A DNA stretch of 6,481 nucleotides, taken from Flavobacterium sp. GTDB taxonomy: Bacteria > Bacteroidota > Bacteroidia > Flavobacteriales > Flavobacteriaceae. The position numbers were made by a program, and so were the translations under genes. Position 1 is the stretch's first letter. Each line of letters starts with the position of its first letter. This document shows, one piece after another, positions 1 to 5,988 of this stretch. Where the stretch lies: assembly GCF_021151785.1 (NCBI RefSeq), contig NZ_JAGKWP010000119.1:1-6481 (forward strand), read 5' to 3'. The notes under the pieces are model-generated. The model was given only the letters and a program-made list of their open reading frames with translations, did not search any database and was not told the DNA's origin.

Positions 1-145
1 CAGGTCGTATGCGTATCAAAGAACCATCTTTAGCATACATTTGTTCATCAGAATTATAACCCGTATGCTTCAAACCAAATGGATAATAATGATTTTTTAT
101 TCTTGTAAGAACGTAGGTCAAAGTTAATATTTTATAAACAAAATC
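1..145 (-). pseudogene. RHS-repeat core fragment, truncated upstream; runs off left edge
   Basis: Reading the minus strand from 145 down to 1 gives an open frame of 48 codons that continues past the window edge. It contains HYYPFGLKHTGYN followed by SDEQMYAKDGSLIRIRP. The YYPFGLKHxGYN string is a hallmark of the RHS-repeat-associated core domain of Bacteroidota polymorphic toxin and surface proteins, which are very large secreted proteins built of YD repeats. In intact proteins it follows a DHLGNIR-type segment. Here recognisable RHS sequence begins only at about position 94, the frame is closed upstream by a TAG at 146-148, and no DHLGNIR-like coding sequence is seen in any frame further upstream. 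I therefore read it as the 5'-truncated remnant of a larger gene, or a displaced RHS tip. It has no credible start codon: the only in-frame ATG lies inside the conserved part. The family call is fairly sure; the pseudogene status is inference because the rest lies outside the window. Confidence 0.62.
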
Positions 146-178
146 CTAACTTTTTTTACGGTTAGGATTTTTTTTTGA
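141..178 (+). terminator. Rho-independent terminator, forward strand
   Basis: AAATCCTAAC (141-150) and GTTAGGATTT (161-170) form a perfect 10-bp stem around a T-rich 10-nt loop, and the right arm runs into an unbroken T tract to 176. The T tract is on the plus strand, so it would stop forward transcription; the reverse direction has only a short, interrupted T run. No plus-strand gene ends just before it, which suggests that the gene it served has been lost or rearranged, in line with the truncated RHS fragment beside it. Confidence 0.7.
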
Positions 179-608
179 TTTACATTATACGAACAGCGAA
201 TTAGGATTGTTTAGTACAGTGTGAAAGAATTCATGTGAGAGTAGGGGCAGGGTGCATTTAGTGTTCGTTAGGGTAGCTGTTTAAAATTATCGCTTTTTCT
301 TCCGATTTTCTTCCAGGATAAGGGGGATTTTCGTAAAAAAACGTTTAAACTTATTAACAATTTGGACGCAATGTTTTCCGCTGCCAACTTAAGGTTCAAT
401 AATCGTAATGTAAATGTTAAAAAAAGCAATATTCCCTTATCTTTTGTGGTTATTTGGCTAGAATCCTGACTTACAGAAACCCGTAGTTTTATTCTTTTTT
501 TAAACTTTTATTAAAGTAAATGGCCATTCATTGTTGAAAAAAAATATTTCTTTTTTTGAAAGTGTATTTTGATAAGTTTTCTCTTTTTTGTAATTTGTGA
601 TACGCTAA
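179..608. other. Gene-less stretch of about 430 bases
   Basis: I see no convincing coding frame on either strand. It is A/T-rich with many T runs. Visible items: one TACGAAC box at 188-194; TTAGTGTTCGT at 258-268, repeated exactly at 2331-2341; a short TTTTCTTCC direct repeat near 295 and 307; a 5-bp inverted repeat ACTTT/AAAGT at 504-517; and a perfect 10-bp palindrome AATGGCCATT at 519-528. The palindrome lies about 80 bp before the HTH gene and could be an operator, but nothing proves this. Confidence 0.5.
569..597 (+). promoter_or_regulatory. Possible weak promoter for the HTH gene
   Basis: TTG at 569-571 and TAATTTG at 591-597 are 19 bases apart. This resembles the Bacteroidota promoter (TTG and TAnnTTTG) but the -7 element is one base short of the consensus. 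Transcription would begin only a few bases before the ATG at 609, giving a nearly leaderless message if that start is used, or a leader of about 50 bases if the second Met at 657 is the real start. Confidence 0.25.
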
Positions 609-929
609 ATGCATAATAGTATAGACATAATTAATTGTTTAACGAATAAAATTTATATGCCATTGAAAACGAATGTTAACCTTTTAGAAGAAACAGTAGA
701 GAAGTTGTCAAAAATAGTTTTTGACCTAAGTAAAAATCACGATTTTGAGGCTGATTATTATGACAATGCCGATGTGAAGAGAATTTTTAAACTCAGTGAT
801 TCTACTTTGTTTCGTTATCGTAAACATAATAAAATTCCCTATACAAAATGGGGAGGACGAATTTGGTATCCAAAATCGTTTTTCAAAGAATCATTCATGA
901 ATAAAGTGAAAAACAAACACTTATTGTAA
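609..929 (+). CDS. Small helix-turn-helix DNA-binding protein (excisionase/MerR-like fold)
   Basis: This 106-residue protein has a short amphipathic, coiled-coil-like stretch (about residues 23-42) followed by a winged-helix-like DNA-binding module (about 51-96). The module has the layout of the HTH_17/excisionase group: an 'ADVKRIFKLSDSTLFRYRK' helix-turn-helix, then 'NKIPYTKWGGRIWYPKSFF', the hairpin wing that usually carries a G+xxY pattern. Small proteins of this kind are common in Bacteroidota integrative elements as regulators or directionality factors, but no integrase is visible here, so the role is unknown. The start is uncertain: Met1 (609) gives the full length, while Met17 (657, MPLKTNVNLLEE) gives a 90-residue protein that begins nearer the conserved part and leaves a more normal leader. 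It stands alone, with a terminator right after it. Whether it binds the repeat-rich DNA downstream is speculation. Confidence 0.72.
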   Translation: MHNSIDIINCLTNKIYMPLKTNVNLLEETVEKLSKIVFDLSKNHDFEADYYDNADVKRIFKLSDSTLFRYRKHNKIPYTKWGGRIWYPKSFFKESFMNKVKNKHLL

Positions 930-940
930 GTTTTTAATTT

Positions 941-984
941 CACTAGGTGACTTGATGTTGCCTAGTGTTTCTTTTCTTTTTTTT
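941..984 (+). terminator. Rho-independent terminator after the HTH gene
   Basis: CACTAGG (941-947) pairs with CCTAGTG (961-967), a 7-bp stem with a 13-nt loop, followed by a nearly pure T tract to 984. It starts 11 bases after the HTH stop codon, so that gene is probably transcribed alone. Confidence 0.72.
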
Positions 985-1297
985 AACTATAGTACAATAA
1001 CTAAGGCGCTCTATAGCATTTTTGCTACTGCTTTTTCCTTTTTTTATCCTTTCCTTTTTTACCCTGTTTTTCAATGCTGGTGCTGCTATAGGTAGCTTCG
1101 GACTATTGGTCTTGCCCTGTGTTTTTATTTTTAATTCAAGCGTTACCGCCTGATGCAGTGGTTTTTATAAAAGCCAAACGCTACCGCTTTCTTTTGTTTT
1201 TGCCTTTTTTTAGGTAAGGACTACGATTTTCCTTTTTTTGATTTTTCCGCTCTTTTTTTCTCCTTTTTACGGGTTTGAATAGGGATTGACTCTAACG
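985..1297. other. Gene-less, strongly pyrimidine-rich tract
   Basis: The plus strand from about 1020 to 1270 is dominated by T runs separated by C or CC. The skew ends near 1270, after which the top strand becomes A- and C-rich. Minor structures: CTATAGCA (1011-1018) and TGCTATAG (1082-1089) form an 8-bp inverted repeat; TAGCA/TGCTA close to 1013-1026 form a small hairpin; CGTTACCGC (1141-1149) recurs as CGCTACCGC (1179-1187). The minus-strand open frame at 1221-1403 encodes a Lys/Arg-rich tail that simply reflects the pyrimidine tract; I do not accept it as a gene. Confidence 0.5.
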
Positions 1298-1364
1298 TGG
1301 TTCGTACCAGCTCGTGTTTTTGCGAAGGCCATACGAACCAAGTACGAATATAATACGAACCAAA
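1298..1364. repeat. Inverted repeat plus three 11-bp-spaced TACGAA boxes
   Basis: TGGTTCGTA (1298-1306) and TACGAACCA (1332-1340) form a perfect 9-bp inverted repeat with a 25-base spacer. From the right arm on, TACGAA occurs at 1332, 1343 and 1354, exactly 11 bp apart, with the first and third copies identical over ten bases (TACGAACCAA). Regular spacing close to one helical turn is what iterons or multi-site operators look like: proteins bound to each box would sit on the same face of the DNA. No function can be assigned from sequence alone. Confidence 0.6.
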
Positions 1365-1388
1365 CCCCTCTAAAAACCGACTAAACCA

Positions 1389-1558
1389 TGCATTAAAGTG
1401 CAAAAGCGGTCAAATAACGTCAAAAGGTGTCATTTTAAGGCAGGGCATTTCACAGCTAGTCAATATCGGTCAAAACCAGTCAAAAAAGAGCAATAGCAGG
1501 CATTTTTTTTCAATACATGTCATTTTAGTTTAAATTCAATCAAAAGCCGTTAAAGGTT
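1389..1558 (+). repeat. Degenerate tandem array, 17 units in strict 10-bp register
   Basis: The segment divides without gaps into seventeen 10-base units with consensus GTCAAAANNN. The fourth position is A in all 17 units, and positions 3-4 are CA in 15 and TA in the other two (units at 1529 and 1549). Good examples are gtcaaataac (1409), gtcaatatcg (1459) and gtcaaaaaag (1479). Several units carry T instead of A after CA, for example gtcattttaa (1429). A weaker continuation of the register reaches back to about 1359. The last three bases are free, so this is not a recent simple repeat: phase is kept while sequence drifts. A/T tracts once per 10 bp are expected to bend DNA; a multi-site protein-binding array is the other reading. 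The array ends 19 bp upstream of the -33 element of the DUF6266 promoter. Confidence 0.8.
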
Positions 1559-1577
1559 TGTTTTTCAGTAGTTTGAC

Positions 1578-1609
1578 TTGTTTTTAAAAAAATGGTTTTT
1601 TTATCTTTG
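1578..1609 (+). promoter_or_regulatory. Bacteroidota-type promoter for the DUF6266 gene
   Basis: TTG (1578-1580), 21 bases, TATCTTTG (1602-1609) is an exact match to the Bacteroidota primary sigma-factor pattern TTG/TAnnTTTG. Transcription would start near 1616, leaving a leader of about 60 bases that ends in the A/T-rich stretch commonly seen before start codons in this phylum. The 10-bp phased array lies directly upstream, from about -58 to -228. Confidence 0.65.
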
Positions 1610-1675
1610 TCCCTGTACTTTGATAGCGCGCATCACTTACAAAAGGTTAATGTTTAATTTATAATTTTTAAGAAT

Positions 1676-2317
1676 ATGGCAACATATAACAAAGGCATAT
1701 TAGGTGCTTTTTCTGGAAAAGTAGGTCCTGTAGTGGGGGCCACTTGGCGAGGTAAAGATGTTATGCGTAGTTTACCTAAAAAAGGCAATCGTTTGCCTAC
1801 TGAATCCCAGCAAGTGCAACGCAAAAAGTTTACGATGACGACGGAATTCATAAGTGGCATTCAGCCTGTAGTGAAACGCTATTTTGGTCGTGATAATGGG
1901 AATAAAACCCGACGCAATCAAGCGATGTCGTACTTAATGAAAGAGGCGATTGTGTTCAATGACCCTGATTATGAATGGGATTACTCGAAAATTTTGATTA
2001 GTAAAGGAGATTTGCTAGGGATTGATAATGGGCAAGTGGTGGCTGGAGCCGGACAAAGCATCGATTTAAGTTGGAGCAATAACAGTGATCAAGGGGAGGC
2101 GTTGGCTTCTGATAAATTGGTAGTAGTGGTGTATGAACCTTCTTTGAAAGCGACGGTGTATAGTTTGAATGCCAGTACTAGAAGTAGCGAATCGGTAACA
2201 CTAGAATTGCCGAACTATTTAGCTGATTTAAAGGTTCAGGTGTGGGCTACTTTTGCCGCTGAAGATGATGCTCTTGTAGCAACGAGTCACTATTTAGGCT
2301 CGGTAACATTAGGTTAA
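1676..2317 (+). CDS. DUF6266 family protein
   Basis: This 213-residue protein is recognised as DUF6266, an uncharacterised family of about 200-220 residues found in Bacteroidota. The diagnostic part is the N-terminus (about residues 5-27), where NKGILGAFSGKVGPVVG is followed by the conserved WRGK. A basic segment, RSLPKKGNRLPTESQQVQRKKF (about 31-52, an R-PTE-Q-QR-KF pattern), follows. The second half (about 118-213) is rich in alternating hydrophobic residues (DKLVVVVYEP, SVTLELPNY, DLKVQVWATF), which suggests a beta-sandwich-like domain. I see no signal peptide, membrane segment or catalytic motif. It is full length for the family and transcribed alone between its own promoter and terminator. 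The function is unknown. Such genes often occur near RHS genes and mobile regions in flavobacteria, as I recall them, so a link to the RHS fragment at the left is possible but unproven. The start is supported by the conserved N-terminus. Confidence 0.88.
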   Translation: MATYNKGILGAFSGKVGPVVGATWRGKDVMRSLPKKGNRLPTESQQVQRKKFTMTTEFISGIQPVVKRYFGRDNGNKTRRNQAMSYLMKEAIVFNDPDYEWDYSKILISKGDLLGIDNGQVVAGAGQSIDLSWSNNSDQGEALASDKLVVVVYEPSLKATVYSLNASTRSSESVTLELPNYLADLKVQVWATFAAEDDALVATSHYLGSVTLG

Positions 2318-2354
2318 TTATAGCGGTATATTAGTGTTCGTACCAGCGATTTAT

Positions 2355-2390
2355 AAACGCTCTGCCAGTAATGGTGGAGCGTTTTTTTTG
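2355..2390 (+). terminator. Strong Rho-independent terminator after the DUF6266 gene
   Basis: The two arms 2355-2367 and 2372-2384 pair over 13 bp (two of them G-T wobbles), with AACGCTC matching GAGCGTT at the base and CCA matching TGG next to a GTAA tetraloop. Eight T residues (2382-2389) follow. It begins 37 bases after the stop codon. Confidence 0.88.
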
Positions 2391-2398
2391 TTTTATTG

Positions 2399-2474
2399 AC
2401 CGTTGCCTTCGAGAGCCTCAGGCAACGGTTTAATACGGATTATCTGAATGGTGGCTGAGGTTCTCGAAGGCAAC
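2399..2474. repeat. REP-like palindromic intergenic repeat (two nested inverted repeats)
   Basis: Two pairings compete here. Locally, ACCGTTGCC (2399-2407) and GGCAACGGT (2421-2429) form a perfect 9-bp stem with a 13-nt loop. Over a longer span, 2402-2423 is an imperfect inverted repeat of 2453-2474, matching at 20 of 22 positions; the shared core is GTTGCCTTCGAGA...CCTCAG. Elements with a CCTTCGA...CTCAGG core are dispersed between genes in many flavobacterial genomes, much as REP/BIME elements are in enterobacteria; that comparison rests on memory, not a search. It sits directly behind a terminator, a usual place for such repeats. Confidence 0.68.
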
Positions 2475-2566
2475 TAGATAGCTGGTGTGCTTACTATTGG
2501 TAGGGGTTTTTGACTGAATGAGGTGGTACAACTATTATTGATTAGTTGAAATTTACGTCATAAAAA

Positions 2567-2597
2567 TTGTATGATTTCATTTTTTTTGTTATGTTTG
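2567..2597 (+). promoter_or_regulatory. Bacteroidota-type promoter for the hsdM operon
   Basis: TTG (2567-2569), 20 bases, TATGTTTG (2590-2597) matches the TTG/TAnnTTTG consensus exactly. Transcription would start near 2603, giving a short A/T-rich leader of under 20 bases before the hsdM ATG. The sequence between the REP-like repeat and this promoter (2475-2566) shows nothing further. Confidence 0.65.
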
Positions 2598-2619
2598 GGA
2601 CTATAAGATTTTTAAAACC

Positions 2620-4245
2620 ATGATGAGCAAAACTACCGTAAAAGCCGATATCAATTTTGAACAAGAACTATGGAAAGCTGCCAATGAATTACGTGGTGCT
2701 GTAGCTGAAAATCAATACAAAGACTATGTGTTGCCGATGATTTTCTTAAAGCATATGTCTGAGCGTTATGAGATGCGTAAGGAAGAATTAACGACGTTAC
2801 TACACGATAAAACCTCCAGTTATTTTACGACAGATGAAGCAGAAATCAACTATGTGTTGGAGGATGCCGATGAATATTTATCAAAAAATGTATATATCAT
2901 TCCCAAACAAGCCACTTGGGACTACTTAAAAGCCAATGCCGAGCAAGACAATATCAAAGTGATTGTAGATGATGCTTTTGATGTGTTAGATGCTACTTTG
3001 GCACAATTTAGACCCGATTTAAAAGGTATTTTACCTCGTATTTTTGTAAAAAGCCAATTAACCGCACGCCAAGTAGGTGGTTTAATTAATTTACTATCCA
3101 ATCCTAAGTTATCGCAAAAGGAAAATCCTGAAAGTGATGTACTAGGGCGTGTGTATGAATACTACATTGGTAAGTTTGCTTTGGCAGAAGGTTCTGGTGC
3201 GGGACAATTCTTTACACCAGGCAGTATTGTGCGTTTGATGGTAGAAATGATTGAACCTTATGAAGGTAAAATCTTTGATGCCGCTTGTGGTAGTGGCGGT
3301 ATGTTTGTACAATCGTTGAAGTTTTTAGAAAGTCATGGAGGCGACAAACGTAAGATTTCTATTTACGGACAGGAGCGTTATGATGGTACGTTGCGTTTGT
3401 GTAAAATGAACTTAGCCTTGCGTGATTTGTCTTTTGATGTACGCTTGGGCGACTCGTTATTGAACGACCAATTTCCTGATTTAGAAGCTGATTACATCAT
3501 TGTAAACCCTCCGTTTAATGTGAGCCAATGGCACCCAGAAGACTTGCCTGAAAACGACCCTCGCTTGTTTGGACCGAAAGAAGAATTTACTACCGATGGT
3601 AATGCCAACTTTATGTGGATGCAAACCTTTTGGAGCCATTTGAGCAAAAAAGGTACCGCAAGTGTCGTAATGGCAAACGGAGCGATGACCTCTAACAACA
3701 AAGGAGAAAAAAACGTACGTGAGTTTATGGTAAACAACCACATGATTGATTGTATTGTGCGTTTACCCGATAAATTGTTTTTAACTACAGGCATACCTGC
3801 TTGTATTTTTATATTAAGTAAAAACCGAGATGGCAAAGACGGCATCCACCGCGAACGTAAAAATGAAATCCTGTTCATAGATACCAGTAAAATGGGTACG
3901 ATGGAAAGCCGAAAACTTCGTGTGTTTACCGATGCTGATATAGACAAAGTAGCCGCAACCTACCATGCGTGGCGTAACAAACCCGATGGTCATGCTAAAC
4001 TTGTTTCAGCATCTAATACACCCTACAGCAATATAGACGGCTACTGCTACGCCGCCACCTTAGAAGAAGTACGTAACCAAGACTACAAACTGACCCCAGG
4101 TATTTATGTAGGTACCGAAGAAGTAGAAGACGATGGGATTGCATTTGAAGATAAAATGGCAAGCTTACAAGCTACCTTACAAGAGCAGTTTGCGAAAGGG
4201 AATGAGTTGCAAAAGAGGATAGTTGAAAATTTTAATAAGTTGTAA
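2620..4245 (+). CDS. hsdM: Type I restriction-modification system methyltransferase subunit HsdM
   Basis: HsdM (541 residues, normal for the family) is the N6-adenine DNA methyltransferase subunit that works with HsdS, which reads the target site, and HsdR, which translocates and cuts. Residues about 10-150 match the helical HsdM N-terminal domain (FEQELWKAANELRGAVAENQYKDYVLPMIFLK region). The Rossmann methyltransferase domain follows: GQFFTP (195-200, motif X side), the S-adenosylmethionine-binding motif I DAACGSGGMF (220-229), and the catalytic motif IV NPPF (296-299). All key residues are intact. The C-terminus ends in a long charged helix, the part that normally contacts HsdS. The start is either of two adjacent ATGs (2620 or 2623); no Shine-Dalgarno is visible. 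hsdS and hsdR are absent from the window and may lie to the right. Composition is near 40% GC in samples counted by hand, with CGT favoured for arginine, until the last 15 or so codons become AT-rich. Confidence 0.95.
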   Translation: MMSKTTVKADINFEQELWKAANELRGAVAENQYKDYVLPMIFLKHMSERYEMRKEELTTLLHDKTSSYFTTDEAEINYVLEDADEYLSKNVYIIPKQATWDYLKANAEQDNIKVIVDDAFDVLDATLAQFRPDLKGILPRIFVKSQLTARQVGGLINLLSNPKLSQKENPESDVLGRVYEYYIGKFALAEGSGAGQFFTPGSIVRLMVEMIEPYEGKIFDAACGSGGMFVQSLKFLESHGGDKRKISIYGQERYDGTLRLCKMNLALRDLSFDVRLGDSLLNDQFPDLEADYIIVNPPFNVSQWHPEDLPENDPRLFGPKEEFTTDGNANFMWMQTFWSHLSKKGTASVVMANGAMTSNNKGEKNVREFMVNNHMIDCIVRLPDKLFLTTGIPACIFILSKNRDGKDGIHRERKNEILFIDTSKMGTMESRKLRVFTDADIDKVAATYHAWRNKPDGHAKLVSASNTPYSNIDGYCYAATLEEVRNQDYKLTPGIYVGTEEVEDDGIAFEDKMASLQATLQEQFAKGNELQKRIVENFNKL

Positions 4246-4246
4246 A

Positions 4247-5986
4247 ATGGTTTTAGACAGAATAGTTATTGAGGATTTTAAATCAATATCAAAAATAAAT
4301 TTAAATATACATGATATTACCTGTTTGGTTGGTAAAAATGAGTCAGGTAAATCTGCTATATTAGATGCTATTAGTTGTTTAAATTCTGAAAAATATAATT
4401 TGAGTGTAGATAAAACAAATAAAAGATCTAAACGATATGAAAATGACGAATTACCAATTGTTACGGGTTATTTTTTATTAACTGAAGAGGATAATGAATA
4501 TCTTGAGATGACATTGCCTTTTGAGTATGATTCTAAGGGAAAATCAATTGAAAATAATTTTAATTTTAAGTGGATAAGGATAAAAGTAAACAATGTTGAA
4601 TCTAGTAACATTGAGTTAGAATTTGTTCATGGAAATAATAAAGCAATTAAATTAAAAGATAAATTTCAACATGATAAGAGTGTATATCAAGAATATAAAT
4701 CTAGAATTTTATATGAGTTAATACCAAATATTGAACTTTTTACTCAGGAAACTTTACAAATTAAACCTGTGACAGTTCAAGAATTAATATCTCCTATGAA
4801 AGAAAATGAATCTTTCAGAAGATTACTTAAAATAGGAGGAATTAACGATTTGGCAGTCTTAAATAATTCAAATCCTGAAAGAGTATCTGATAAACTGCAT
4901 CTTGCGAGTCAAAATATAACTGAACTACTACAAAAAAATTATAAACAAGATAAAACATTAAGAGTTGAAATAAATTATCATGGTAATCAATTTTTACTAA
5001 AATTCAGAGATAGCTCTAATAGAAGTTATAGTTTAAATGATAGAAGTGTTGGTTTTCAATATTTCTTTGCATTTTTGGTAAATAAAACATACATGAATAA
5101 ACTTGAAAATCAGAAAAATATTTTGCTTTTGGACGAACCAGGGGTTTCATTACATCCTGAAGGAGCAAGAGATCTTGTAAAGCTTTTTGAAGAGATAGCA
5201 AAAACAGACCAAATAGTATATACAACACATAATCCATTTTTAGTTTATAGAAATAAACCAGATAATTTGATTTTAGTTAAAAAAGATAATGATGGTACTC
5301 AATTACTAACGAAAGTATATACTAATAAATATCAAATTTTAAGAAAAGAACTTGGCTTATTACTTAATGATTCTTTTTTGGTTAATGATATTAATATTGT
5401 GGTAGAAGGTAATGCTGATAAATATATTTTACATTATTTAATTCATGAATTAATAGATTTTGAATCACTAACTTGGATACATATTTACAGTGCTGATACA
5501 GCATCTGAAGTAGTTCCTTCAGTTCGATATCTTAATAGTTTAGATTTAAAAGGCATTGTATTACTAGATTCTGATACAGCTGGAAAAAATGAAATTGCAA
5601 AACCAAAATTTAAAACTCATGTGTTAGAAAATAAAAATTGGGATTTCTTAACTCTTAATGAAGTTGTCAAAGACAGTAATGAAAGAACTATTGAAGATAT
5701 GTTAGAACAAGAGTTTTTTATAAACGCATATAATAGTTACTATACTTCTGTTGATGATAGTGTTGATTGGAAAAAAGATTTTGTTGAATTATCTGTAAAA
5801 AAGTATAAGACTCCAGTTTTAGATACAATAAATAAACATTTTAATGAATTTGCAGATGGAGGAATTAATAAAATTGCTATTTTAAGACAGTTTACTAAAA
5901 TGTTTCCCTATAATGAAAATATTGAAAAGTATAAAGATTTAGTTGATGTTTTAAGGGTGATTCAAGCCAAAATAAGTAAATTTTAA
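4247..5986 (+). CDS. OLD-family ATP-dependent endonuclease (AAA/ABC-type ATPase plus TOPRIM)
   Basis: This 579-residue protein has an SMC/ABC-type ATPase split by a long insert, followed by a TOPRIM nuclease domain, the plan of OLD nucleases. Visible motifs: Walker A GKNESGKS (29-36), a signature-like stretch SLNDRSVGFQYFFAF (262-276), Walker B ILLLDEP (292-298) followed by GVSLHP, the switch histidine in TTHNPF (326-331), and TOPRIM acidic residues E387 (VVEGNADK) and D441/D443 (LLDSDTAGK). Relatives include the P2 Old protein and GajA of Gabija, which cut DNA in phage defence. No UvrD-like partner (GajB) follows directly, so it is not a typical Gabija locus. The ATG at 4247 is chosen over a TTG at 4223, which would overlap hsdM; the N-terminus MVLDRIVIEDFKSI then starts right at the first ATPase strand. 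It begins 1 nt after hsdM, implying coupled translation. It is very AT-rich (about 25% GC in hand-counted samples), favours AGA for arginine, and is probably acquired. Confidence 0.85.
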   Translation: MVLDRIVIEDFKSISKINLNIHDITCLVGKNESGKSAILDAISCLNSEKYNLSVDKTNKRSKRYENDELPIVTGYFLLTEEDNEYLEMTLPFEYDSKGKSIENNFNFKWIRIKVNNVESSNIELEFVHGNNKAIKLKDKFQHDKSVYQEYKSRILYELIPNIELFTQETLQIKPVTVQELISPMKENESFRRLLKIGGINDLAVLNNSNPERVSDKLHLASQNITELLQKNYKQDKTLRVEINYHGNQFLLKFRDSSNRSYSLNDRSVGFQYFFAFLVNKTYMNKLENQKNILLLDEPGVSLHPEGARDLVKLFEEIAKTDQIVYTTHNPFLVYRNKPDNLILVKKDNDGTQLLTKVYTNKYQILRKELGLLLNDSFLVNDINIVVEGNADKYILHYLIHELIDFESLTWIHIYSADTASEVVPSVRYLNSLDLKGIVLLDSDTAGKNEIAKPKFKTHVLENKNWDFLTLNEVVKDSNERTIEDMLEQEFFINAYNSYYTSVDDSVDWKKDFVELSVKKYKTPVLDTINKHFNEFADGGINKIAILRQFTKMFPYNENIEKYKDLVDVLRVIQAKISKF

Positions 5987-5988
5987 AT

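Noticed and set aside
1221..1403. Minus-strand open frame of 60 codons with a Lys/Arg-rich end
   Set aside because: Its basic tail is the complement of the pyrimidine tract and its start lies in the phased array; no recognisable domain and no promoter in that direction.
1389..1558. CRISPR array or VNTR microsatellite
   Set aside because: The units are only 10 bases, there are no spacers or identical repeats, and the copies are too diverged for a slippage-type repeat.
2318..2619. Retron-type non-coding RNA in the palindromic region
   Set aside because: No reverse transcriptase is present; the structure is explained by a terminator plus a REP-like repeat.
3481..3947. Two minus-strand open frames inside hsdM
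   Set aside because: They lie antisense to the conserved methyltransferase core, which is clearly coding on the plus strand.
4223..4246. Upstream TTG start for the OLD gene
   Set aside because: It would overlap hsdM by 23 bases, and the added residues precede a well-formed family N-terminus that begins at the ATG at 4247.
4247..5986. Gabija (GajA/GajB) locus
   Set aside because: The OLD protein fits the GajA plan in general, but the next gene starts with a macro-like rather than a UvrD-like helicase sequence.
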